A stretch of DNA of 7,362 nucleotides from Acidobacteriota bacterium (lineage in GTDB: Bacteria; Acidobacteriota; Terriglobia; Terriglobales; Acidobacteriaceae), in the NCBI GenBank assembly GCA_023441255.1, contig JAEZPW010000197.1, positions 1 through 7,362 of the forward strand, read 5' to 3'. Position 1 is the stretch's first letter; each line of letters opens with the position of its first letter. Positions 1 through 6,329 of this stretch are shown piece by piece. The translations under genes were made by a program, and so were the position numbers. A model generated the notes under the pieces. The model was given only the letters and a program-made list of their open reading frames with translations. It searched no databases and was not told where the DNA came from.

Positions 1-893
1 ACATCATCGTCAGCAGGAGCCACCGCTTCAATCGCCACCAACCCCTCCGAAGCAATGCGGTTGAGCAGCACGTAGAACTGGTCAACGTCGCGCGTTCGGA
101 TAAGCAGCCCCCTGCCGTCGTTATGCAACTTTGCTTCGACGGCGTGGTCCAACGCGAACACACGTGAAGCCAGCATCTGCGGCTGCGAACAGCGCACCAG
201 TATCTGCATGGGCTGATCGCGGACTTCCTGCCGCACAGCGTGTATGTCGCCCTCGGCAACAACGTATCCGCTGGTCATGAGCACCACACGCTCGGAGATG
301 CGGTCCACCTCCTCCAGCACATGGCTGGAGATGATCACGTGAAGACCCTGCTTGCCCAGGGCCTCGAAGAGGGCGATCGCCTCGGCACGGGCCATTGGAT
401 CGAGGCCATTGAGCGGCTCGTCGAGCACAAGAACCGTCGGATGATGTGCGATGGCCTGTGCGAGCCGAATCTTCTGCCGCATGCCCTTGCTGTAGCCTGC
501 GATCTTGCGGTGAGCAGCGTCCAAGAGGCCCACCCGGCCGAGCGCCTCACCGGCAAACTGGCTTGCCTGCTCGCGGCTGAGTCCGTGCAGGCGCAGCGCT
601 TCGAACACAAACTCGTATCCGGTCACTCCACGCGGGAACGAATCGAACTGGGTGCAATAGCCGAGCAAGTGAAACAGTTCCGTAGGATTGTCCGGCGTCA
701 CGCCCAGTATGCTGACATGGCCTCGCGTCGGCTGAATCAGTCCCGTCATTAGATTCATCAGGGTGGTCTTTCCCGACCCGTTCGGCCCTACGAGACTGGT
801 AATGCCCGGCGGCAGCGAGAGCGTCACACGGTTCACGCCAAGCACGTCGCCGTAGAACTTGGAGACATCTTCGAAGATGATGCGGTCGCTCAT
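1..893 (-). CDS. ABC transporter ATP-binding protein (3' end cut by window edge)
   Basis: Nucleotide-binding subunit of an ABC-2 type (export or membrane-remodelling) transporter, acting at the cytoplasmic face of the inner membrane. The ATG start at 893 opens with MSDRIIFEDVSKFYGD, and 297 residues are visible without a stop. Visible motifs are Walker A GPNGSGKTT (about 36-44), Q-loop Q82 in GYCTQFD, a degenerate signature YSKGM (about 134-138), Walker B LVLDEP followed by D-loop NGLDP (about 155-166), and the switch histidine in SSH (191). The degenerate signature is usual in the Ccm/Nos/Gld-like branch. Family members are about 300-320 residues, so only the extreme C-terminus is missing. 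The start lies 5 bases after the permease stop, with a GAGG-like ribosome site inside the end of the permease gene, so co-translation is likely. It differs from the ATPase at 1752-2693 and may serve another permease beyond the left edge. The substrate cannot be read from the sequence. Confidence 0.93.
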   Translation of the reverse strand, partial: MSDRIIFEDVSKFYGDVLGVNRVTLSLPPGITSLVGPNGSGKTTLMNLMTGLIQPTRGHVSILGVTPDNPTELFHLLGYCTQFDSFPRGVTGYEFVFEALRLHGLSREQASQFAGEALGRVGLLDAAHRKIAGYSKGMRQKIRLAQAIAHHPTVLVLDEPLNGLDPMARAEAIALFEALGKQGLHVIISSHVLEEVDRISERVVLMTSGYVVAEGDIHAVRQEVRDQPMQILVRCSQPQMLASRVFALDHAVEAKLHNDGRGLLIRTRDVDQFYVLLNRIASEGLVAIEAVAPADDD

Positions 894-898
894 GGTCG

Positions 899-1765
899 TC
901 ATCCTCGCACCACCTGTCGTGCTTCGATACGACGGTTCAGAAGAAACACGCACCCTGCGCACGCCGCCAGCGGAGTCAGCCAGGCGGCGGCAACAGGCAA
1001 CGTCTCGAACATCGCGGGAACCCGGAGCAGATGCATCCAGATCACCGTCATCACATAAGGGGCATTCAAAAGCAGGCCCCATTGGGTTCGCATGACGGCG
1101 CTTACGACCGCACCGAACCCTGCAGGAACGAGTATCACGGCGACCATCAGGCCGGTAGCTACAATGCGCCACTTCACGAACGCGGAGACGGCGAGCGCAA
1201 CCAGCGACAGCACGCTGATCCACAACATGGCGCCGATCAGGACGCCCGGCAATACATACAAGTGAGACCACATCCATGGCGCGGACGATACCTGAGCCTG
1301 GATGAAGAACAACAACGCGATCGGGACCCAAGTCACGGCAGAGAGAACGATGAGAAGCACTGCAATTTTGCCGATCACGTACTCGGCTCGGGACACGGGA
1401 CGGCTGAGAAATAACGGCAGAGCATTGTTCGTGAGGTCAGGCGAGATCATCACCGGGCCTACCCACGCGGTCAAAAACAGCGCAAGCCAGCCTTGAATCT
1501 CGAGCATTTTGAAGAAGAACTTGTTGTCGATCGCCACGAGTGCGGCTCCCTGCATATTGAGCAGGACGCGGGCTGTGTCGCTATTCACGACGTAGACGAA
1601 CACCGCCGACAGCAGCACCGGCACGAGGCAAATGACGAACAGCACAACGGAGACGCGGGATGCGAATACCTCGTTCAGCGAATAGCGCGTTATGACCAGC
1701 CATCGACGGCGCAGAGGCGTGAGCTGGCCAGAGTAAGTTTTGTAAGTGCGTTTATAGACGGCCAT
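899..1765 (-). CDS. ABC-2 type transporter permease
   Basis: Integral membrane subunit of an ABC-2 type transporter, 288 residues. A basic cytoplasmic N-terminus (about 1-35) is followed by hydrophobic segments near 38-60, 92-110, 130-155, 169-196, 200-222 and 255-276, giving about six membrane spans. The segment ISPDLTNNALPLFLSRPVSR (about 107-126), followed by EYVIGK, is the typical cytoplasmic motif of ABC-2 permeases that pair with Ccm/Nos/Gld-like ATPases (family knowledge). The ATG at 1765 overlaps the last 14 bases of the upstream ATPase gene, and a G-rich run lies about 6-10 bases upstream of it, so the two are translationally coupled and are the obvious ATPase-permease pair. Many such permeases work as homodimers. 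Nothing in the sequence identifies the substrate. Confidence 0.92.
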   Translation of the reverse strand: MAVYKRTYKTYSGQLTPLRRRWLVITRYSLNEVFASRVSVVLFVICLVPVLLSAVFVYVVNSDTARVLLNMQGAALVAIDNKFFFKMLEIQGWLALFLTAWVGPVMISPDLTNNALPLFLSRPVSRAEYVIGKIAVLLIVLSAVTWVPIALLFFIQAQVSSAPWMWSHLYVLPGVLIGAMLWISVLSLVALAVSAFVKWRIVATGLMVAVILVPAGFGAVVSAVMRTQWGLLLNAPYVMTVIWMHLLRVPAMFETLPVAAAWLTPLAACAGCVFLLNRRIEARQVVRG

Positions 1766-2693
1766 TGGCAGCCCCCGTCGCCTTGCCTTCCATGGCGTTG
1801 AGAAAAATGTCTTCCAGCGAATCGCGCCTGTGATTCATTCGGCGTATCTGCACGCCCTGCCGCTCGGCAACGGAGTACAAATCACGAATTTCGAGGAGGT
1901 CGGGCATCACAACCTTCAGTCTTCCGTTGCCGTAGTCGGCACATTCGCAGCCGAGGGCGACCATAGCCGTGTTGAACTGCTCGCCGGCGCCGACCGTCTC
2001 CATCTCGATGAACTTGCGGTTGGAGCGCCGTTCTTCTTCGAGGTTGCAGATGGCGGCGACGCGTCCATCCTTCAGGATCAGGACCTCGTCGCACGTCTCG
2101 TCGACGTCGCGCAGCAGGTGCGACGAAAGCAGGAGACGCATGTCCCCCGCGTCGCGAACGTCGCGAATGAGCTGTATCATCCGCTGGCGTGCAAGCGGGT
2201 CGAGTCCATTGGTCGGCTCATCGAGAATCAGCAGCTTGGGCCCGTGCGCAATTGCCTGCGCCAGTTTCACAAGCTGCTTCATACCGAGCGAGTAGGTGCC
2301 CACTTTTCGGTAACGGACTTCCCCAAGTCCCACATAGAAGAAGGCTTCGTGTGCCCGCTCCATGGCCTGTTCGGGCGGCAGACCCGCAAGCTCTGCCATG
2401 TAGCGGACGAAGCGAATACCACTCATGTTGCCGATAAAGGAGTCATTCTCGGGCATATAGCCGACCGCGGCACGGATCTGCATTGACTTGGAGCGAATGT
2501 CCTGACCCAACACTCGGGCGGTGCCCCGGGCCGGCGAGTGAAAGCCGAGCAGAGTGTTTATGAGAGTGGACTTCCCGGAGCCGTTCGGACCGAGCAGACC
2601 GATAGCCCTGCCTCCCAGCGTTCCTCGAAGTCCATTGAGGATGGTTCGGTTGCCGAGCCGGACTTCCAGATCGTCCAATTCGATGATTGCCAC
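1752..2693 (-). CDS. ABC transporter ATP-binding protein
   Basis: Complete nucleotide-binding subunit of 313 residues. I chose the GTG at 2693 (protein begins (V/M)AIIELDDLEV) because a GAGGAG ribosome site at 2698-2703 sits just upstream and the sequence from there matches the usual start of the family. An in-frame TTG 30 bases upstream adds ten residues and has no such site. Motifs are Walker A GPNGSGKST (about 35-43), GYMPEND where the Q-loop glutamine is replaced by glutamate (about 79-84, common in this branch), signature YSLGM (134-138), Walker B LLILDEP (154-160) with TNGLDP, and H-loop histidine 192. The C-terminal region (about 220-302) is an accessory domain ending in the familiar SLEDIFL motif. 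The gene overlaps the permease start by 14 bases, so it probably powers that permease. It is separated from the FecR gene by two inverted repeats. Confidence 0.95.
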   Translation of the reverse strand: MAIIELDDLEVRLGNRTILNGLRGTLGGRAIGLLGPNGSGKSTLINTLLGFHSPARGTARVLGQDIRSKSMQIRAAVGYMPENDSFIGNMSGIRFVRYMAELAGLPPEQAMERAHEAFFYVGLGEVRYRKVGTYSLGMKQLVKLAQAIAHGPKLLILDEPTNGLDPLARQRMIQLIRDVRDAGDMRLLLSSHLLRDVDETCDEVLILKDGRVAAICNLEEERRSNRKFIEMETVGAGEQFNTAMVALGCECADYGNGRLKVVMPDLLEIRDLYSVAERQGVQIRRMNHRRDSLEDIFLNAMEGKATGAANGRL

Positions 2694-2703
2694 GGTTCTC
2701 CTC
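2694..2703 (-). promoter_or_regulatory. Ribosome binding site fixing a GTG start
   Basis: On the minus strand GAGGAG (2698-2703) precedes the GTG codon at 2691-2693 with a 4-base spacer. This supports GTG rather than the upstream in-frame TTG as the start of the ABC ATPase. The site directly abuts a small GGGCC/GGCCC hairpin. Confidence 0.7.
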
Positions 2704-2704
2704 A

Positions 2705-2718
2705 GGGCCAGAAGGCCC
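2705..2718 (-). repeat. Small inverted repeat next to the ABC ribosome site
   Basis: GGGCC and GGCCC form a perfect 5-base stem around a 4-base loop, ending one base before the GAGGAG ribosome site. In the minus-strand transcript it could shape access to the ribosome site or mRNA stability. The structure is visible in the sequence; the function is inference. Confidence 0.4.
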
Positions 2719-2723
2719 CGCAA

Positions 2724-2755
2724 CTAAAATGGGGCGCGGCTTCGAGCCGTGCCCC
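2724..2755 (-). terminator. Candidate weak intrinsic terminator after the FecR gene
   Basis: A GC-rich inverted repeat (arms 2731-2740 and 2746-2755) begins 22 bases after the FecR stop. In the minus-strand RNA it forms about 10 base pairs with one A-C mismatch and a T-A pair closing a tight loop. It is followed by ATTTTAG (2724-2730), a short, imperfect U-rich tail. This fits a leaky terminator between the sigma/FecR genes and the ABC genes. On the plus strand the mismatch becomes a G-U pair, but no T-run follows. It could instead be an intercistronic stability hairpin. Confidence 0.4.
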
Positions 2756-2777
2756 TCTCGAATCCGACTACTGGTAA

Positions 2778-5411
2778 TTACGGACGGTGATGGTGAGAAG
2801 TTCCCGATTCGTTGGCTCCCAGCAACGACATCACTGCCATTGAGTTCACATCGAATGGCAGGAGCCGGCTGCTGCTTGCGAACACGATCCGGTCCTCATC
2901 ACCGTAGGCACATACCACCGTGGGCTTGGCGTCCGCGGCAATCTGCTGCAGGGCCTGAAGTTGCTGCGCGTTCAGCTGCGATGCGATTGGCTTCACCAGC
3001 GGACCGACATTCTGGTAGAACAACGCCGAATAGTTCGCATGCTCGTCGCGCGGCAGCAGATCCTTGAATGCAGCGGACCGGGCAAGCGAATCGCCATTCG
3101 TCTTCGTCTGCAATGCAGCCATGACCAGCGCCCGGCTTGGCGCCATGATCATGTAGCCGTCGGCGAAAGTGTAGTGCACTTCGCTGTTCAGGGCCTTTGG
3201 ATCCAGCGAACGAATGACGTAATAGGTTCGCCCGCTCACATCATTTTGCTCGAATTGAACGCCGGGCCGTCCGTGGCTCGCGGTCTCGCGGTTGACGGCA
3301 TCCAGTATGCGCTGGATCGAGTTCTGCAACCGCGCAGTGTCCCTCACCTCGGCGACGAATTTCCACGCGGGTTTCGGGAGCACGGGGCCGTCCAGCGCGA
3401 ACGTACCGTCGGAACCAAGGGCCGCCGCCAGATCATCCCGGACGTTGATTCCGAGCTTCGACTGCATCTCATCCAGGTCCTTGGCGCCGTGCTTGTCCGT
3501 CGCCGCCATCTGCAGGATGTCGTCCATCATGAGTTCCGGCTGCTTGGTGATGAACGAGACCGCCATACCAGCATTGCCGGAAACGAACTCCAACGATCCG
3601 ATCGGGGCGGGTGAACCGAGCCAAGAAGCGATGCCCCTGCGCTGCGCAGCGAACTGCAACACGGCGCGGTTGTCAGGCGTACCAGACATGTCGCGGTGCT
3701 CGGCGATGAGATATCGTGCGTCGCCGAACCCGCTCGCCTCGAGGCTGCGGTCTTGTGATGCGTTGCGCTTCCCTGTCCTGCTACTCTCGGCGATCAACTC
3801 ATGTAGGTCGACGGCCAGCAGGAAACCGGCGCCGCGGCTATACGCCTCGCTGATGCGGCGACCGAAGTCCGTTGTGGTGAAGCCCGTTGATCCCGAATTC
3901 AACGCGGCGTTCATCTGCTGCAACGCATGTGGGCTGCTTCCGAAGAGCACGAAGTCGGTCCTGACGAGCGCGATCAGGCCACTGTTCTTTCCGTTCACCG
4001 GAAGCGAGCCGAGTTCCTGCTCATTTACGACCCGTATTCGGTCATCCCTGTCGTGACTGAGGCTGCCCAGCTCACTTTGCAGGAACTCGCGCAGGCCCTG
4101 CCGGCGAACCTCCGCCATAACCACGGCGTCTGAACCGCCGCCGGCCTGACCCGAGATCCCTACTACAGCAACCTCATCGCCGACGTATTCGCTAAGCGAA
4201 TGAACTTTCTGAACGAGTTCTTCGAAGGACGGCCCGTCGTTCTTTCCCTTGTGCCCTTTCGTCCACCACTCACGCAAAGCAGGGCTCTGCTGAAGCTGAT
4301 CGTGGAAGATCTTGTTTGCCTCGTTCAGTGCATCACCCAGGTTGGGGACGCTGCCGTAAACGACCGTATTGTTCGGAACTCGATCAAGGATCGCGCTCGA
4401 GTAGCGAAGACCCGGCGTCGGTATCTGATCGAACTTCTTCTGCAGCGTTGCGAACTGCGCAAGCAGCGCGAGGTGCTTGTCGAGGTTCTTGCTCCACGCG
4501 ATCTCGTCTTTGACGGCAACAGGCGTCAACGTTGAACTGGTCGCGGTCTGATCACCCGGATGCAGGACGTCTTCCGCCCCGGCGTAAGCTACGCGAACCT
4601 CACCTTCGATAACGGAAACCCGCGAGCCCTTCAGCCCGGCGTTCACGGAGAACACCGTTCCGGTAACCGACACACGGCAATCGGGCGTCACCACGTACAG
4701 ATGACCAGTCCGGCGCTTCGCGGCCTGCACGATAATCCTGCCCTGATCGAGGTGTACGGTAGTGTCCTTGCGGCCCGCGCTGACCGAGAACTCGGCTCGT
4801 TCGTTCATCTCCACGACCGATCCGTCGAGCAGGCGAACGAACGCGTGCGAACCCTCGCCGGTCCGGATCACGTCGGCCTGCTTCAGTTCGGAACCAGCCC
4901 TGAGTTGCTCCTCACCATTGTCGGACACACGGTAAATGGTGCCGTCCACCGACTGAATACTGGCGCGCACCCCTTCCGGAGCGCCAAAAAGCCGGTTGTA
5001 TGCGAACCAAGTCGACACACTCGCCACAATCAGCACCGCCGCCGCAAATGCAAATCGGCGCATGTCCCAGTTCGTGGCGAAAGGCGCAACCGGTACAGAC
5101 CACGGCGCAACGGCTTCCTGCTTCGCCTCTGCTATCGCACGGCACGCCCCACACTCGCGCAGATGGTCACCGACGAGGAGGGCGCGCGCGGGCGTCAGTC
5201 GCCCGGCGGAATAAGCCCATAGTAATGTGCGAACGTCCTCGCAACCGTGAATCTGCTCGATCTGCGGAACAGGTTGTGCCGCCGCGGATTGTAACTGTGA
5301 CCAGAGCCGCCCACCGGCATCTTCCATATCGCTATGCTGCGGCTCCTGCCTACGCAACGCGGACACTGCGTCACCGAGAGCGCCCTTGAGGTCATTATTC
5401 TTGTGCGTCAT
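2778..5411 (-). CDS. Membrane-anchored zinc-finger anti-sigma / FecR-domain protein with long C-terminal region
   Basis: Predicted anti-sigma regulator of the preceding ECF sigma factor, about 877 residues. The N-terminal part has a zinc-binding anti-sigma motif (C57 with H83, C87 and C90, in HLRECGAC). A single hydrophobic span follows at about 120-137. A FecR-type region at about 165-275 contains GSHAFVRLLDGSVVEMNE and RVSVTGTVFSV with a downstream GEVRV. The remaining 570 or so residues, from LDRVPNNTVVYGSVPNLGD (about 342 on) to the end, resemble the DUF3352-type sequences known from envelope proteins; that name is my recall, not a search result. Topology would put the zinc finger in the cytoplasm and the FecR and C-terminal parts outside. 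The protein ends in HHHRP. The ATG at 5411 overlaps the sigma stop (ATGA) and has an AGAGG ribosome site at 5418-5422, indicating coupled translation with the sigma factor. Classical FecR proteins are about 300-400 residues, so this one is unusually long. The sensed signal is unknown. Confidence 0.88.
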   Translation of the reverse strand: MTHKNNDLKGALGDAVSALRRQEPQHSDMEDAGGRLWSQLQSAAAQPVPQIEQIHGCEDVRTLLWAYSAGRLTPARALLVGDHLRECGACRAIAEAKQEAVAPWSVPVAPFATNWDMRRFAFAAAVLIVASVSTWFAYNRLFGAPEGVRASIQSVDGTIYRVSDNGEEQLRAGSELKQADVIRTGEGSHAFVRLLDGSVVEMNERAEFSVSAGRKDTTVHLDQGRIIVQAAKRRTGHLYVVTPDCRVSVTGTVFSVNAGLKGSRVSVIEGEVRVAYAGAEDVLHPGDQTATSSTLTPVAVKDEIAWSKNLDKHLALLAQFATLQKKFDQIPTPGLRYSSAILDRVPNNTVVYGSVPNLGDALNEANKIFHDQLQQSPALREWWTKGHKGKNDGPSFEELVQKVHSLSEYVGDEVAVVGISGQAGGGSDAVVMAEVRRQGLREFLQSELGSLSHDRDDRIRVVNEQELGSLPVNGKNSGLIALVRTDFVLFGSSPHALQQMNAALNSGSTGFTTTDFGRRISEAYSRGAGFLLAVDLHELIAESSRTGKRNASQDRSLEASGFGDARYLIAEHRDMSGTPDNRAVLQFAAQRRGIASWLGSPAPIGSLEFVSGNAGMAVSFITKQPELMMDDILQMAATDKHGAKDLDEMQSKLGINVRDDLAAALGSDGTFALDGPVLPKPAWKFVAEVRDTARLQNSIQRILDAVNRETASHGRPGVQFEQNDVSGRTYYVIRSLDPKALNSEVHYTFADGYMIMAPSRALVMAALQTKTNGDSLARSAAFKDLLPRDEHANYSALFYQNVGPLVKPIASQLNAQQLQALQQIAADAKPTVVCAYGDEDRIVFASSSRLLPFDVNSMAVMSLLGANESGTSHHHRP

Positions 5412-5938
5412 CGTGTGCCTCTTTCATTTGCCCGTAGTTGTTTCTGAAGGCGCGCCCGCGTGCGGTGCAGGACGACTGCGACAACCGCGCGGGAGGTGTT
5501 CAACATTCGGGCGATCTGGCCGTTGTCGTACTCTTCAACGTGACGAAGCACGAACATCTCGGCCGCTCGAGGACTGAGGGATGCGAGCGCCTGGCGAAGC
5601 TTGTCGCTGAGGTCATCTGCCGTGTAACCGACCGAACTTGCCGCCAATACGGGGTACGCAGTTCCTTCCAAAACAGCCCGTTCGCCGCGACGTCTGCGAA
5701 TCACGTCGAGCGCCCCGTTGATGGCGGCCCGGTAGATGTAACTCTCGGGGTTCGCCAGTGCGTCCACGGCGTTCCCGTTCTGGGCTATGCGCAGAAATAC
5801 GGTCTGCGCCACGTCTTCCGCATCACTCATGTTACCGGTGATCCGGTACGCCGCCTTGAGCGCCCTTACGTGGTGCGCTGCGAAGAGTCGTTCCAGTTCT
5901 GCCGGAACAACCACCGTGTTTTCAATCGCGGCTGCCAA
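5408..5938 (-). CDS. ECF-family RNA polymerase sigma factor (sigma-70 family)
   Basis: Short sigma factor of 176 residues that directs RNA polymerase to a dedicated promoter set. Region 2 spans about 14-82, with LERLFAAHHVRALKAAYRIT, the DAEDVAQTVFLRI motif (39-51) and YIYRAAINGALDVIRRRR for core binding and -10 recognition. Region 4 spans about 114-168, with the helix-turn-helix around LSPRAAEMFVLRHVEEYDNG and QIARMLNTSRAVVAVVLHRT for the -35 element. There is no region 3, as expected for the ECF class. The start is TTG at 5938 with a GGAGG-type ribosome site about 5 bases upstream; an in-frame stop further upstream and no better ATG or GTG favour it, though the spacing is tight. An in-frame GTG eight codons in is the alternative but lacks a ribosome site. 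The stop overlaps the FecR start, pairing it with its probable anti-sigma factor. Confidence 0.93.
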   Translation of the reverse strand: MAAAIENTVVVPAELERLFAAHHVRALKAAYRITGNMSDAEDVAQTVFLRIAQNGNAVDALANPESYIYRAAINGALDVIRRRRGERAVLEGTAYPVLAASSVGYTADDLSDKLRQALASLSPRAAEMFVLRHVEEYDNGQIARMLNTSRAVVAVVLHRTRARLQKQLRANERGTR

Positions 5939-6016
5939 GCACCCTCCCTCGGTCCTACCGCCTTCACCACGATGACGTCTGAGACCTGTTCAGGATTAAC
6001 AGCTTCCCAGAATTTT

Positions 6017-6041
6017 TACGAAACAGCCGCAGAAAAGTTCA
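6017..6041 (-). promoter_or_regulatory. Candidate ECF-type promoter of the sigma/FecR operon
   Basis: Read on the minus strand, TGAAC (complement of 6037-6041) and CGTA (complement of 6017-6020) are separated by 16 bases. ECF promoters commonly have a GAAC-type -35 and a CGTC- or GTA-like -10 at a spacing of about 16-17 (family knowledge). Transcription would begin near 6010, leaving about 70 bases before the TTG start at 5938. This fits the common autoregulation of ECF sigma genes. A second, weaker GAAC-N16-CGTG match lies nearer the gene. Pattern match only. Confidence 0.42.
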
Positions 6042-6047
6042 CTTTTC
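6032..6047. repeat. Perfect 7-2-7 palindrome over the -35 element
   Basis: GAAAAGT and ACTTTTC form perfect 7-base arms around a TC centre. The palindrome overlaps the GAAC of the candidate ECF promoter, so it could be an operator for a dimeric regulator, or simply part of the -35 context. The inverted symmetry is directly visible. Confidence 0.5.
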
Positions 6048-6124
6048 GGAGAGGACCCCGCTCGCTCTCCAGTCACACGGGAACTTCCAAAACCGAATCT
6101 CTCGGCTGCAGAACTGTTTCCACA

Positions 6125-6140
6125 CTGCAAATCTTTGCAG
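6125..6140. repeat. Second perfect 7-2-7 palindrome
   Basis: CTGCAAA and TTTGCAG are perfect 7-base arms around TC. It has the same geometry and centre as the palindrome 93 bases to its left but a different arm sequence. It sits mid-gap and could be a protein binding site for either divergent gene. Function is unknown. Confidence 0.4.
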
Positions 6141-6264
6141 CAGACCATCTTCTCCGGGCATCGAAGAATGTTGAGTTAATTGGAATACACCGCCAGCCCG
6201 CCGCAACACACGGGCAATCTCGCACAGACTGTGAACGGTACGTCGCTCAGAGCTCGTGCGACTC

Positions 6265-6299
6265 TGTCGTAGTCCGACACTGGCATAATCAAATATATT
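6265..6299 (+). promoter_or_regulatory. Candidate aceE promoter/operator region
   Basis: CATAAT (6284-6289) and TATATT (6294-6299) are possible -10 elements about 30-45 bases before the aceE start, but neither has a convincing -35 at normal spacing. A TGTCG-N5-CGACA inverted repeat (6265-6279) lies just upstream, where an operator could sit. GTCGTAG occurs at 6266-6272 and again at 6304-6310. Confidence 0.3.
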
Positions 6300-6318
6300 T
6301 ACAGTCGTAGCCAACAAC

Positions 6319-6329
6319 GGAGCGCCACA
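6319..6329 (+). promoter_or_regulatory. Ribosome binding site for the aceE GTG start
   Basis: GGAG at 6319-6322 is followed by a 7-base spacer and then GTG at 6330. This spacing is ideal and decides the aceE start, since no ATG occurs in frame before the conserved ETREWL segment. Confidence 0.65.

Larger units (their letters stand above)
5939..6329. other. Divergent intergenic region between the sigma gene and aceE
   Basis: This 391-base gap between two divergent genes has no convincing complete gene. It holds a candidate ECF promoter reading leftward (6017-6041), two perfect 7-2-7 palindromes (6032-6047 and 6125-6140), a small TGTCG/CGACA inverted repeat (6265-6279), AT-rich -10-like sequences (6284-6299) and the aceE ribosome site (6319-6322). 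A minus-strand reading frame across 6039-6335 contains a short methyltransferase-like stretch, discussed as a finding. No tRNA, rRNA or known riboswitch was recognised. Confidence 0.75.

Noticed and set aside
240..752. Plus-strand 170-residue reading frame
   Set aside because: It lies antisense inside the first ABC ATPase, whose minus-strand frame carries all ABC motifs. The plus product has no recognisable domain.
1830..2486. Plus-strand 218-residue reading frame
   Set aside because: Antisense to the complete ABC ATPase at 1752-2693. It is a shadow of a GC-rich coding strand.
2694..2723. Upstream TTG start for the ABC ATPase
   Set aside because: It would add ten residues (MRGLLALRRT) that do not match the family, and the GAGGAG site would then lie inside the coding region instead of before the start.
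2961..4056. Plus-strand frames of 217 and 254 residues
   Set aside because: Antisense to the FecR protein gene, with low-complexity arginine- and serine-rich products typical of shadow frames.
4560..5222. Plus-strand 220-residue reading frame
   Set aside because: Opposite the FecR and zinc-finger coding part, rich in His and Arg, with no motif or ribosome site that stands out.
5438..6310. Plus-strand 290-residue reading frame spanning the sigma gene and the gap
   Set aside because: Antisense to a clear ECF sigma factor and running through the regulatory gap. The product has no recognisable domain.
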